Positions 8,847-16,963 of a stretch of 64,000 nt of DNA are shown one piece after another. Each line of letters opens with the position of its first letter. Position 1 is the stretch's first letter. Below the pieces are notes generated by a model. It was given only the letters and a program-made list of their open reading frames with translations, had not been told where the DNA came from and ran no database searches. Where the stretch lies: contig JAFTWB010000013.1 in assembly GCA_017465505.1 (NCBI GenBank), positions 1-64,000 of the forward strand, written 5' to 3'. The DNA is from Clostridia bacterium (GTDB lineage Bacteria; Bacillota; Clostridia; Oscillospirales; Acutalibacteraceae). The translations under genes were made by a program, and so were the position numbers.

Positions 8847-9145
8847 TTTTGTGTGCTGAGGGTGCGTAGTCCGAGAATATCAACTGCGAACGGTAATTTA
8901 CCGCCAAGTATGCAAGTGTTTCACATTTGCATACAGGTAAATTTCGTGAGTGGGCAGATATTCGAGGAGATACGTAGCACCTACGAAGCATTATAGTTTT
9001 GTGTGCTGAGCCACCGAAGCCTTAAAATAAGAAATGCGACGCCGTAAATCGCCGAAAAGAATGTAAATACTGTAATTTACATTCAGGGGATTTCGGGGAG
9101 CGTGCACTTATTTTAAGACAGCGTAGGTGAGCAAAGCATTATATT
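8847..9145 (-). repeat. Two tandem 150-bp hairpin units before the ABC operon
   Basis: GTGTGCTGAG occurs at 8851-8860 and again at 9001-9010, exactly 150 bp apart. AAGCATTATA occurs at the other end of each unit (about 8986 and 9134). The interior of each unit is a long imperfect hairpin. In the right unit CTTAAAATAAG pairs with CTTATTTTAAG, then GAATGTAAAT with ATTTACATTC. The left unit has GAATATC with GATATTC and TATGCAAGTG with CACATTTGCATA. The stems differ in sequence while the termini are conserved. If transcription of the operon starts at about 9150 or above, both would lie in its 5' leader. Confidence 0.7.
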
Positions 9146-9377
9146 ATAAAAAAGTCCAAATACATAAACATTATATAATAAAAACAAAAGAATTTGTAGT
9201 CCTTTTTGGAAAAATCACTATTCAATCACAAAACTTCATAAATATTACACAAACTTATAGCAAGAAATTAAGTCAATCATCCAAACCAACGCTCGCCTGT
9301 CCCTACAATCACTCATCACACTCCACTATAATCCCACTCAAAGCGTGACACAAAAACTTTCAATTTTAAATTATTCA
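9146..9377. other. Intergenic region, no gene found
   Basis: AT-rich sequence between the hairpin units and the rnf terminator. The minus strand has several TATAAT-like hexamers near 9140-9175 that may hold the ABC-operon promoter, but none has a convincing -35 partner. An open frame at 9127-9348 lacks a ribosome-binding site and has no recognisable product. Confidence 0.4.
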
Positions 9378-9410
9378 GTAAAAAACCTCGTCGCAAAGCA
9401 ACGAGGTTAA
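9378..9410 (-). terminator. Terminator of the rnf operon
   Basis: AACCTCGT (9384-9391) pairs with ACGAGGTT (9401-9408). On the minus strand it is followed by a T run, directly after the rnfB stop. Confidence 0.85.
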
Positions 9411-9420
9411 TTTCATTATA

Positions 9421-10218
9421 TCAAGGAATAAACGGTGTGACACAACCTCTGGGACAGGCGGCTACGCATTTGCCGCAGGCGGTGCATTTCTTCGGGTCAA
9501 CAAGGGCGTGGTAGTTTTTCACTTCTATTGCACCATCTTCGCAAACCTTAACGCACTTCATACATCCGATACAGCCCACGTTGCAGTCCTTTCTGGTCAG
9601 AGCACCCTTGTGAAAATTCTGACATCTCACAAGAGCCTGCTCCTTAACAGGCACAAGGACAATAAGATTTTTGGGACAGGTGGCGGTGCAGATTCCGCAG
9701 CCGCGGCAATTCTCGGAAATAACCCTTGCAACGCCGTTGCACACTTCAATAGCACCGTAGGGGCAAGCCTTCATACAGTCGCCCAGACCCATACATCCGT
9801 AAACACAGGAGCTTAAATTGCCCACAAGATTTGTTGTGCTGCGGCAATTCTGAGCACCCTGATAATTAAATCTTCTTTCGGTGTTGTCTTTACTGCCCAT
9901 ACAGCGGACAACGGCAATTTTCTGCTCAACATCCCCTGCTTCAACACCCATAATATCCGCAACCTTCACGGCAACATCCTTGCCGCCAACGGGACAAAGG
10001 TTAACCTCTGCCTCACCTGCAACAATTGCCTTGGCATAAGCACGGCAACCCGAATATCCGCAGGCACCGCAGTTTGCACCGGGAAGCTCATTTCGCACTG
10101 CGTCTACCTTTTCGTTTGTGGGCACTGCCATCACTGCTGAAGCAATGGCAAGGACAATACCTATGATAAGTCCGATTCCTGAAACAATCAGAATAGCAAG
10201 AAGAATTTCATTTGGCAT
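9421..10218 (-). CDS. rnfB: Rnf complex electron-transport protein RnfB
   Basis: A 265-residue ferredoxin-like subunit that receives electrons from reduced ferredoxin at the cytoplasmic face. One N-terminal membrane helix (about residues 5-30) is followed by the RnfB-specific cluster site with C50, C53, C58 and C75 (GANCGACGYSGC). Several 4Fe-4S sites follow, including CRGCGICTATCP, CIGCMKCVKVC and CTACGKCVAACP. It is the last gene of rnfCDGEAB, 12 bp after rnfA, followed by a terminator. The gene order is the one seen in clostridial Rnf operons. The complex couples ferredoxin:NAD+ oxidoreduction to Na+ or H+ export; which ion cannot be read here. Confidence 0.95.
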   Translation of the reverse strand: MPNEILLAILIVSGIGLIIGIVLAIASAVMAVPTNEKVDAVRNELPGANCGACGYSGCRAYAKAIVAGEAEVNLCPVGGKDVAVKVADIMGVEAGDVEQKIAVVRCMGSKDNTERRFNYQGAQNCRSTTNLVGNLSSCVYGCMGLGDCMKACPYGAIEVCNGVARVISENCRGCGICTATCPKNLIVLVPVKEQALVRCQNFHKGALTRKDCNVGCIGCMKCVKVCEDGAIEVKNYHALVDPKKCTACGKCVAACPRGCVTPFIP

Positions 10219-10230
10219 ATCAATTCCTCC

Positions 10231-10839
10231 TTACCCTAAACCTAACATATTATCAACGAGTCCTGCAAATCCCAGAAAGCTCAGCGACACCAGAGAAGCC
10301 GCCACAAGAGTAATGGGCAGACCCTTCAGGGACTTGGGAATGTCGGCAGTTTCAAGCTTACTTCTTACACCTGCAAACATAACCATTGCCAGCAAAAAGC
10401 CGATACCTGCACCCAGAGCATTTATAAGGGCGTGGCCAAAGCCGTAGGAAGCACCGCTTTTCTCAATAACCAGCATAGTAACACCAAGAACCGCACAGTT
10501 TGTGGTGATAAGGGGCAGATAAATTCCCAGAGAGCGGTAAAGAACTCTCATATATTTTTTAAGGACAATTTCTACAAGCTGAACCAGACCTGCAATAACA
10601 AGGATAAACACAATTGTCTGCAAGTAGCTAAGCCCAGCAGGAACCAAAAGATACATATAGATAGGATAGGTAACGGCAGTGGCAAGCACCATAACAAAGG
10701 TAACCGCTCCGCTCATACCTACCGCAGTGTTCAGCTTTTTGGAAACACCCAGGAAGGGGCAGATTCCCAAAAATTTTGCCAGAACGTAGTTTTCGGTAAG
10801 AATAGCCGCCAGAAAAACGGCAATAAGACCTTTAATCAC
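10231..10839 (-). CDS. rnfA: Rnf complex membrane subunit RnfA
   Basis: A 202-residue membrane protein with about six helices, starting LIAVFLAAILTENYVLAKFLGICPFLGVSKK, the strongly conserved RnfA opening, whose cysteine (CPFLG) is a family feature. RnfA and RnfE are homologous, oppositely inserted halves of the membrane core. The start overlaps the rnfE stop by 8 bp, consistent with coupled translation. The length is normal for the family. Confidence 0.95.
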   Translation of the reverse strand: MIKGLIAVFLAAILTENYVLAKFLGICPFLGVSKKLNTAVGMSGAVTFVMVLATAVTYPIYMYLLVPAGLSYLQTIVFILVIAGLVQLVEIVLKKYMRVLYRSLGIYLPLITTNCAVLGVTMLVIEKSGASYGFGHALINALGAGIGFLLAMVMFAGVRSKLETADIPKSLKGLPITLVAASLVSLSFLGFAGLVDNMLGLG

Positions 10840-11509
10840 TGAGCTTATCCCCCTTACCTAAAACTGTGCAGCTTCCCTTCATAGGACAAGCGGCACAGCC
10901 GCCTGCGTTCTTTGCGGTTTTGCCGCCGTTAAGCTTGTTGGCAAGTGCAATCAGCATACCGAAAACAAAGAACCCACCGGGAGGAAGCAGGAAAATAACA
11001 ATGTTAAGTGCAGGGATAATCTCCATTCCAAACCAAGTGCCTGCACCCAGAAGCTCTCGGATAGAGCCCATTAAAAGCAAGGCCGCCGTAAAGCCTATGC
11101 CCATACCCAAGCCGTCAAGCATTGAGGGAATAACAGGATTTTTGCTGGCAAACATCTCAGCTCTGCCTAAAATAATGCAGTTAACAACAATAAGAGGCAG
11201 GAAAATTCCCAGACTTTCGTCAATTGCAGGAGCAAAGGCCTTAACAATCATCTGCACAATGGTAACAAAGGTAGCGATAATGGTGATGTAAGCAGGGATA
11301 CGCACCTTGTCGGGGATAATCTTTCGAAGAGCCGACACAACGGCATTTGAACCTATAAGAACAATGGTCGCCGCCAAGCCCATACCGATAGCGTTGGAAG
11401 CGGCAGTGGTAACTGCCAGAGTGGGACAAGTACCGAGCACAAGGGTGAGAACAGGATTTTCCTTGATAATACCCTTGGTAACTTCTTTTAAATATCCTTT
11501 ACAAGCCAT
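10832..11509 (-). CDS. rnfE: Rnf complex membrane subunit RnfE
   Basis: A 225-residue membrane subunit with the family motif NPVLTLVLGTCPTLAVTTAA near the N-terminus and about six helices. It pairs with RnfA to form the core that carries electrons across the membrane. After the last helix there is a cysteine-containing tail, CAACPMKGSC, about 20 residues from the C-terminus. I cannot say from memory how widespread it is. The start overlaps the rnfG stop by one base. Confidence 0.94.
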   Translation of the reverse strand: MACKGYLKEVTKGIIKENPVLTLVLGTCPTLAVTTAASNAIGMGLAATIVLIGSNAVVSALRKIIPDKVRIPAYITIIATFVTIVQMIVKAFAPAIDESLGIFLPLIVVNCIILGRAEMFASKNPVIPSMLDGLGMGIGFTAALLLMGSIRELLGAGTWFGMEIIPALNIVIFLLPPGGFFVFGMLIALANKLNGGKTAKNAGGCAACPMKGSCTVLGKGDKLSD

Positions 11510-12096
11510 TAAAGCACACCTCCTTCAATAAGAGAACTGTAAATATTCAAAGCTTCGTTCACTGCATTTGTAACTGCGTTGGATGTAATGGTAGCACCTG
11601 TAATAGCGTCGATTCTGCCCTCAGTGCCGCCTGTGCCGTCTTTAACCACAGAAAAGCCCGAAGCAGTAATATCCTGCTTATATTCTTTAAGAAAGCTTTC
11701 GTTTGCGGCGTTTGCTCCAAGTCCGGGAGTTTCAGAGTGGCTTAAAATCTCAACACCCGTTACCTTGCCCAGAGCGGTTTCTCCTTGGGTAGCAATACCT
11801 ACCATAACAGAAACATCACCGCCGTAGCCCTTTGAAGCAACAGGAATTGCACAGCCGATAACTTCGCCACTTTCATCCAGTGCCTTGTAAACTTCAACCT
11901 CAAGACCCTTTTTGCCTTCAAAGCTTGCCGCCTCGGGACAAACCGCAAACATAGCGTCCTGAGCTTTTTTAATTTCGTTTTCTGCAATGGCGTCCTTGGT
12001 AAGAGCGTTTGTGCCTGCAAGAAGTGCCGACACAATAAGGCAGATAACAAAAAGAGTAATTGTGGGGACAAAAATGTCCTTAAACTTTATTTTCAT
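11509..12096 (-). CDS. rnfG: Rnf complex FMN-binding subunit RnfG
   Basis: A 195-residue protein with an N-terminal membrane helix (about residues 8-30) and an FMN-binding domain. The motif TGATITSNAV near residue 165 contains the threonine to which FMN is covalently attached in this family ([ST]GAT-x-[TS]). LSHSETPGLGANA is also conserved. It is located between rnfD (4-bp overlap) and rnfE (1-bp overlap). It transfers electrons on the outer face of the membrane. Confidence 0.95.
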   Translation of the reverse strand: MKIKFKDIFVPTITLFVICLIVSALLAGTNALTKDAIAENEIKKAQDAMFAVCPEAASFEGKKGLEVEVYKALDESGEVIGCAIPVASKGYGGDVSVMVGIATQGETALGKVTGVEILSHSETPGLGANAANESFLKEYKQDITASGFSVVKDGTGGTEGRIDAITGATITSNAVTNAVNEALNIYSSLIEGGVL

Positions 12097-13049
12097 ACTT
12101 TATCCCCCTTTTTTCTGCTCTCGCCGAAAGCTCTGGGCTTTGTGAGAGTTTCAATATGAGGAACAAGAATGTTCATCAGAAGAATTGCAAAGGAAACACC
12201 CTCGGGCAGATTTGAGTATGTACGGATAAGCATTGTAAGCACACCTAAGCCTACACCGAAAATCACCTTGCCCCACTTGGTAATGGGAGAGGTTACATAA
12301 TCCGTTGCCATAAACACCGCACCCAACATAATGCCGCCTGACATAAGCTGATAAAGAGGGTCAAGCCCCAAAATAAGGCTCATAATTGCCGCAGTGCCAA
12401 GGTAAACAACTGGAATAATGGGAGAGATAACGCGTCGAATAACAAGGTAAAGACCGCCCAGAAGGATAGCCAGTGTGCACACCTCGCCCATTGAGCCGCC
12501 GATATTTCCAAGGAAAAGGTCAAGGTAACTGTAAGCACCCTCGCCTGCCGCCAAAGGAGTGGCAGAGGTAACTGCGTCCACAGTTGTTGCAGAGGTAACT
12601 GCGTCAGCTTCCATAAATCTTGTGTTTGTCCAGGTTGTCATAGCCGTGGGGAAAGACACCATAAGCACAACTCTTGCCGCCAGAGCAGGGTTTACAAAGT
12701 TATAGCCTATGCCGCCAAACATCTGCTTTACAACCACAATCGCCACAACACAGCCGAAAACCGCAATAAAGGGATTTATACCCACAGGCAGGTTAAGAGC
12801 AAGCAAAAGTCCTGTAACCACTGCGGACAAATCTGTAATTGTGTTCTTTCTTTTCATAACCTTACGGCAGATGTATTCTGTCAGCACACAGGTAGCCACA
12901 CAGATAAAGGCAAGCAATAACGCCTGAAAACCAAAATACACCACCGCCATCACAAGAGCAGGCATTAAGGCGATAACAACGTCCAGCATAACCCCTGTGG
13001 TGGTTTTTTTACTTCTTAAATGTGGAGAGGAGGAAACAAACAGCTTCAT
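12093..13049 (-). CDS. rnfD: Rnf complex membrane subunit RnfD
   Basis: A 318-residue membrane subunit starting MKLFVSSSPHLRSKKTT with about ten hydrophobic segments. The probable covalent FMN site lies in AVTSATPLAAGEG (about residues 155-168); many homologues have a glycine where this one has the serine of TSAT. A second very similar stretch, DAVTSATTVDAVTSATPLA, looks like a small internal duplication just before it. It overlaps rnfC and rnfG by 4 bp each. Confidence 0.94.
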   Translation of the reverse strand: MKLFVSSSPHLRSKKTTTGVMLDVVIALMPALVMAVVYFGFQALLLAFICVATCVLTEYICRKVMKRKNTITDLSAVVTGLLLALNLPVGINPFIAVFGCVVAIVVVKQMFGGIGYNFVNPALAARVVLMVSFPTAMTTWTNTRFMEADAVTSATTVDAVTSATPLAAGEGAYSYLDLFLGNIGGSMGEVCTLAILLGGLYLVIRRVISPIIPVVYLGTAAIMSLILGLDPLYQLMSGGIMLGAVFMATDYVTSPITKWGKVIFGVGLGVLTMLIRTYSNLPEGVSFAILLMNILVPHIETLTKPRAFGESRKKGDKV

Positions 13050-14419
13050 TTTTTAACCTCAGCTCCTTTCTCTTTTCTGGCTTCTTCTCTTAAAATTGCC
13101 TTTCCCAGACGGATACTCTGAACAAGATATCTCTGGGCAGGACAGGAAACCGTACAACATCCGCATTCCATACAGGACATAACGTTGTATTCTTTTAGCA
13201 CATCAATCTGATTTTTCTTTGCCGCACGTACCAGAGTAGCAGGCACAAGATTCATAGGACAGGCCTCAACGCATTTGCCGCAGCGTATGCAGCTTCCGCC
13301 TTTTGCGGTGGAAGCGTCCTTCTTGTTAAAGCCCAGAATTGCGTTGTTCTGCTTTAAAATGGGAGCATTGTCCTCAAAAAGTGAAATACCCATCATAGGG
13401 CCGCCCATAATAAGCTTGCCGCACTCCTCTTTGTAGCCGCCGCAAAGCTCAATAAGCCTGTTGACAGGTGTTCCTATGGGAACAATTACGTTCTGAGGAT
13501 TTTTAATGGCACTGCCGTCAACGGTGAGCCTCTTTCTCACAAGAGGCATACCTGTTTTCATATATTCTGCAATAAAGGCAACAGAGGCAACGTTCATTAC
13601 CACCACGCCAACATCAGCAGGGAGCTTGCCTGCGGGCACAACCCTTCCTGTGCAGGCTTTAATAAGCACCTTTTCAGCACCCTGAGGATAGCCCGACTTA
13701 AGAGTCAGCACCCTTACAACGTCGTCGGGGTCGGCGGTTTTATTGTCTGCAATTTCCTTAAGAAGCTTTATGGCGTCGGGCTTGTTGCTCTCAACACCGA
13801 TAATAACCCTCTTGACCCCAAGAATCTCCTTAACCGCATAAATACCCGAGAAAATGCTCCAGCTGTTCTCCAGAACCTCTCTGTGGTCTGCCGTTATGTA
13901 AGGCTCGCACTCTGCACAGTTAATAAGCAGTGTGTCAATCTCCTTGTCCTTGGGAACATTGAGCTTAACGTGAGCAGGAAAACCTGCACCGCCAAGACCC
14001 ACCAGTCCCGAAGCTCGCACCGCCTTAAGAAAATCCTCTTTGCTCTCAATAACAGGGGGCTTTACAGAGGGGTCTTTTTCAAAAAGAGAATCGGAAGTAA
14101 TAACAACCGCCTCAGTAACAACGCCGTTTGGCAAGGTCATTGTGATAATGTCCTTAACCTCTCCCGACACCGAAGAATGAACGGGAGCAGACACAAAGGC
14201 GTCGCTATCGCCCACAACAGTACCCACATACACCTTGTCACCCTTAGCCACCACGGGCTTGCAGTGAGCACCGATGTGCTGAGCCATAGGAAGAATAACC
14301 TCCTCAATATCTGTGAGCACAACGCTTTCGCAGTTTGCCGTGTTCTTGTGGTGAGGCACCTTAACGCCGCCTCGGGTGAAAAAGGGCTTTTTAGGGAAAA
14401 CAAGCTCTTTTCTTTCCAA
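13046..14419 (-). CDS. rnfC: Rnf complex NADH-oxidoreductase-like subunit RnfC
   Basis: The 457-residue subunit that binds FMN and NAD(H). It has the GGVKVPHHK opening, the Rossmann-like GLVGLGGAGFPAHVKLN (about residue 140) and two C-terminal 4Fe-4S motifs, CIRCGKCVEACP and CMECGCCTVSCP. First gene of the operon. The start is uncertain. AGGAGG lies only 2 nt before the ATG at 14425 but 8 nt before a TTG at 14419, and TTG starts with good sites occur elsewhere in the window, so 14419 is preferred. The open frame continues to 14452. Confidence 0.92.
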   Translation of the reverse strand: MERKELVFPKKPFFTRGGVKVPHHKNTANCESVVLTDIEEVILPMAQHIGAHCKPVVAKGDKVYVGTVVGDSDAFVSAPVHSSVSGEVKDIITMTLPNGVVTEAVVITSDSLFEKDPSVKPPVIESKEDFLKAVRASGLVGLGGAGFPAHVKLNVPKDKEIDTLLINCAECEPYITADHREVLENSWSIFSGIYAVKEILGVKRVIIGVESNKPDAIKLLKEIADNKTADPDDVVRVLTLKSGYPQGAEKVLIKACTGRVVPAGKLPADVGVVVMNVASVAFIAEYMKTGMPLVRKRLTVDGSAIKNPQNVIVPIGTPVNRLIELCGGYKEECGKLIMGGPMMGISLFEDNAPILKQNNAILGFNKKDASTAKGGSCIRCGKCVEACPMNLVPATLVRAAKKNQIDVLKEYNVMSCMECGCCTVSCPAQRYLVQSIRLGKAILREEARKEKGAEVKK

Positions 14420-14508
14420 AATCATCGCCTCCTGTTTGTTCTGTGGAAACAAAGAGAATTTGTTAAATTTTAGACAAATTCACTAAAAATCTACAATAAT
14501 TTACAGTA

Positions 14509-14537
14509 ATTATACAACAGGTTTTTTTGATTTTCAA
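14509..14537 (-). promoter_or_regulatory. Promoter of the rnf operon
   Basis: On the minus strand TTGAAA (complement at 14532-14537), 17 bp, TATAAT (complement at 14509-14514), about 90 bp before rnfC. It is divergent from spoVAE. Confidence 0.8.
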
Positions 14538-14582
14538 TAAGTATAACAATAAATATATAAGAAAACTATTGGAAATGGCATA

Positions 14583-14611
14583 AAATTATTCCTTTTTGCA
14601 AAGGATAATTT
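14583..14611 (+). promoter_or_regulatory. Inverted repeat in front of spoVAE
   Basis: AAATTATTCCTTT (14583-14595) and AAAGGATAATTT (14600-14611) form an almost perfect inverted repeat with a 4-base centre. It ends 11 nt before the spoVAE ribosome-binding site. It may be an operator or a leader hairpin; the sequence alone does not decide. Confidence 0.45.
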
Positions 14612-14636
14612 CAAAAAACAGAAAGGAAGAGCGGCT

Positions 14637-14990
14637 TTGACAATTTTAAACGCCTTCTGGGTAGGCGGTCTTGTGTGCCTTATTGCTCAGCTTTTAATAT
14701 CAAAAACCAAGCTCACTCCTGCCAGAATTTTGGTGGGGATGGTAATGTTGGGAGTTTTTTTAAGCGGCGTGGGGGTTTTTCAGCCCCTTAAAAAGTTCGC
14801 AGGCTCAGGGGTAACGGTGCCTCTTCTGGGCTTTGGCGACTTAATGGCACAGGGTGTAAAAGAGGCCATAGAAAAAGACGGTGCTTTGGGAATCCTCACA
14901 GGAGGACTCACGGCAGGAAGTGCAGGCATTGCCTTTGTAATAGTTTTAGGGGTAATCGGAGCTTTACTTTGCAGGCCAAAAGAGAAATAA
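14637..14990 (+). CDS. spoVAE: Stage V sporulation protein AE
   Basis: A 117-residue membrane protein matching SpoVAE from end to end: NAFWVGGLVCLIAQLLISKTKLTPARILV, a middle loop with LKKFAGSGVTVPLLGFGDLMAQGVKEA, and a final helix. SpoVA proteins move dipicolinic acid into the forespore and out during germination. The start codon is TTG, with AAAGGAAG about 8 nt upstream. The usual spoVAC and spoVAD neighbours are absent here; spoVAD lies 15 kb away at 29872, also with a TTG start. It stands alone, divergent from rnf. Confidence 0.9.
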   Translation: MTILNAFWVGGLVCLIAQLLISKTKLTPARILVGMVMLGVFLSGVGVFQPLKKFAGSGVTVPLLGFGDLMAQGVKEAIEKDGALGILTGGLTAGSAGIAFVIVLGVIGALLCRPKEK

Positions 14991-15080
14991 GCTCACTGCA
15001 AAACAATAAACAAACAACTTGAAAACCCTGAAAAAAAGGTGTATAATCAATACTTGAGAATGTTTTCTCGGAGGTGCGTT

Positions 15081-16568
15081 ATGATTAAACAAGGTTTTAA
15101 CAACGACAAGTACATTCAGCTTCAGTCTGCCTGTATCAAGGAAAGAATCAAACAGTTCGGCGGCAAGCTTTATCTTGAATTCGGCGGCAAGCTTTACGAC
15201 GATAACCACGCCGCAAGGGTTTTGCCCGGCTTCCAGCCTGATTCAAAGCTTCAAATGCTTATTGAGCTTAAGGACAAAGCTGAGATTGTTATTGTAATCA
15301 ACGCAGGAGATATCGAGAAAAACAAAGTAAGAGGGGATTTGGGCATTACATACGACCTTGACACCCTCAGACTTATTGACCTTTTCAGAGGGGTTGGGCT
15401 TTTTGTAGGCAGTGTTGTGCTCACCTGTTTTCACAATCAGCCTGCTGCGGCAGCTTTTCAGAAACGCCTTGAAAGCTTAGGAATCAAGGTTTACCGCCAC
15501 TATCCCATTGAGGGTTACCCTTCCAACATTGACCTTATTGTAAGCGACGACGGCTACGGCAAAAATGAATATATCGAAACAGAAAAACAGCTTGTTGTGG
15601 TTACTGCTCCCGGCCCGGGTTCAGGTAAAATGGCTGTGTGTCTTTCTCAGCTTTATCACGACCACAAAAAGGGTATCCAGGCAGGCTACGCCAAGTTTGA
15701 AACCTTCCCTATCTGGAATTTACCTCTCAAGCACCCTGTAAATATGGCTTACGAAGCCGCCACTGCCGACCTTAACGATGTGAATATGCTTGACCCATAT
15801 CACTTTGAGGCTTACGGCGAAACCACTGTCAACTACAACCGTGACGTTGAAATTTTCCCTGTTCTTTCAGCAATGTTTGAGCAGATTCTTGGCGAAAGCC
15901 CCTATAAATCCCCTACAGATATGGGCGTAAATATGGCAGGCAACTGTATCGAGGACGACGAGGCAGTGTGTGCCGCCGCAAATCAGGAAATCATCCGCCG
16001 CTACTACACCGCTCTTTGCAACCGCAAGCAGGGCTTAGGCTCAGACGGCGAAATTTATAAGCTTGACATCCTTATGAAGCAGGCTGGAGTAACCTCAGAA
16101 AACCGACCTGTAATAGCTCAGGCTCTGAAAAAATCCGAAGAAACAGGCGGTGAGCCTGCGGCGGCAATTGAAATGCCCGACGGCAGAATCATCACAGGCA
16201 AAACCTCTTCCCTTCTGGGTGCTTCTTCTGCGGCTCTTCTCAACGCTCTCAAATACCTCGGCGGAATTGATGACGAAATCCACCTCATCTCTCCCACCAT
16301 TATTGAGCCTATCCAGAAGCTGAAGCTCACTCATTTAGGCAACTCTAACCCCAGACTTCATATGGACGAGGTGCTCCTCGCACTGTCCATCTGTGCCGCA
16401 ACTGACGAACAGGCTCAGCTTGCTCTGGACCAGCTTGAAAAGCTTAAAGGCTGTGAGGCTCACGCCACGGTAATTCTTGCCAGCACCGACGAAAAAATGT
16501 TCAAAAAGCTGGGCATTAACCTTACCTGCGAGCCTAAGTACCAGACAAAGAAACTTTACAGACGCTAA
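15081..16568 (+). CDS. DUF1846 domain-containing protein
   Basis: A 495-residue cytosolic protein matching the DUF1846 family over its full length. It has the opening GFNNDKYIQLQSACIKERI, the block LYLEFGGKLYDDNHAARVLPGF and the segment VVTAPGPGSGKMAVCLSQLYHD, which looks like a nucleotide or phosphate-binding loop. The family is widespread in Firmicutes and of unknown function. The start at 15081 has GGAGG 8 nt upstream; the frame is open 14 codons further but has no site. It is monocistronic. The stop codon runs directly into a copy of the GTTAGCCAC repeat. Confidence 0.9.
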   Translation: MIKQGFNNDKYIQLQSACIKERIKQFGGKLYLEFGGKLYDDNHAARVLPGFQPDSKLQMLIELKDKAEIVIVINAGDIEKNKVRGDLGITYDLDTLRLIDLFRGVGLFVGSVVLTCFHNQPAAAAFQKRLESLGIKVYRHYPIEGYPSNIDLIVSDDGYGKNEYIETEKQLVVVTAPGPGSGKMAVCLSQLYHDHKKGIQAGYAKFETFPIWNLPLKHPVNMAYEAATADLNDVNMLDPYHFEAYGETTVNYNRDVEIFPVLSAMFEQILGESPYKSPTDMGVNMAGNCIEDDEAVCAAANQEIIRRYYTALCNRKQGLGSDGEIYKLDILMKQAGVTSENRPVIAQALKKSEETGGEPAAAIEMPDGRIITGKTSSLLGASSAALLNALKYLGGIDDEIHLISPTIIEPIQKLKLTHLGNSNPRLHMDEVLLALSICAATDEQAQLALDQLEKLKGCEAHATVILASTDEKMFKKLGINLTCEPKYQTKKLYRR

Positions 16569-16640
16569 TCCTTAGCCACTGTGGGCGGTTTTGGTTGTTA
16601 GCCACGACAGGGCAATTCCGACTTTTTATAACAACATTAA
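16569..16640 (+). repeat. GTTAGCCAC composite repeat, copy 2 (decayed leader)
   Basis: TTAGCCACTGTGGGC and then GTTAGCCACGACAGGGC followed by AATTCCG match the leader of the other copies. The helix partner has been lost or replaced by the terminator stem that follows. Confidence 0.65.
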
Positions 16641-16672
16641 ACCCCGACGTTTAATCAACGTCGGGGTTTTTA
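16641..16672 (+). terminator. Terminator of the DUF1846 gene
   Basis: ACCCCGACGTT pairs with AACGTCGGGGT, followed by a T run. Confidence 0.88.
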
Positions 16673-16675
16673 GTT

Positions 16676-16870
16676 TGCAACAAATACTATAATTTCAACC
16701 TTTTAGTTATATTCTGTGTCTAAACACAGAGTGATATTTACCTATCGGTAAGTGGTATTGAAATCAAAAGATTTCAGTGATATTTTATTCGCCAAGCTGC
16801 CGCAGGCAATACCACTATGCGTAGCATAATATAACTAATTTATCAATACCACTCGCCGTCAGGCGAATAA
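16676..16870. repeat. Array of short palindromes with ATACCACT-type linkers
   Basis: Palindromes CTGTGTCTAAACACAG, ACCTATCGGT, GAAATCAAAAGATTTC, ATGCGTAGCAT and TTCGCCGTCAGGCGAA are separated by AGTGATATT, AGTGGTATT or AATACCACT. Linkers on the left half are the reverse complement of those on the right half. The palindromes share no sequence with one another. No gene lies in it; it occupies the gap between two convergent genes. Confidence 0.7.
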
Positions 16871-16905
16871 AACTGCCCCAGTGTTCATCAGAACACTGGG
16901 GCAAA
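16870..16905 (-). terminator. Terminator of nifJ
   Basis: TGCCCCAGTGTTC (16874-16886) pairs perfectly with GAACACTGGGGCA (16891-16903). It reads into TTTTATT on the minus strand. Confidence 0.85.
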
Positions 16906-16963
16906 CCCTCAGGGCGTAAGTTTTGTTTATGATACTTTTCTCAACGGAGAACTTAAGCTAAAA

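Noticed and set aside
9127-9348. 73-residue open frame between the hairpin units and rnfB
   Set aside because: No ribosome-binding site, low-complexity composition and an overlap with the hairpin unit.
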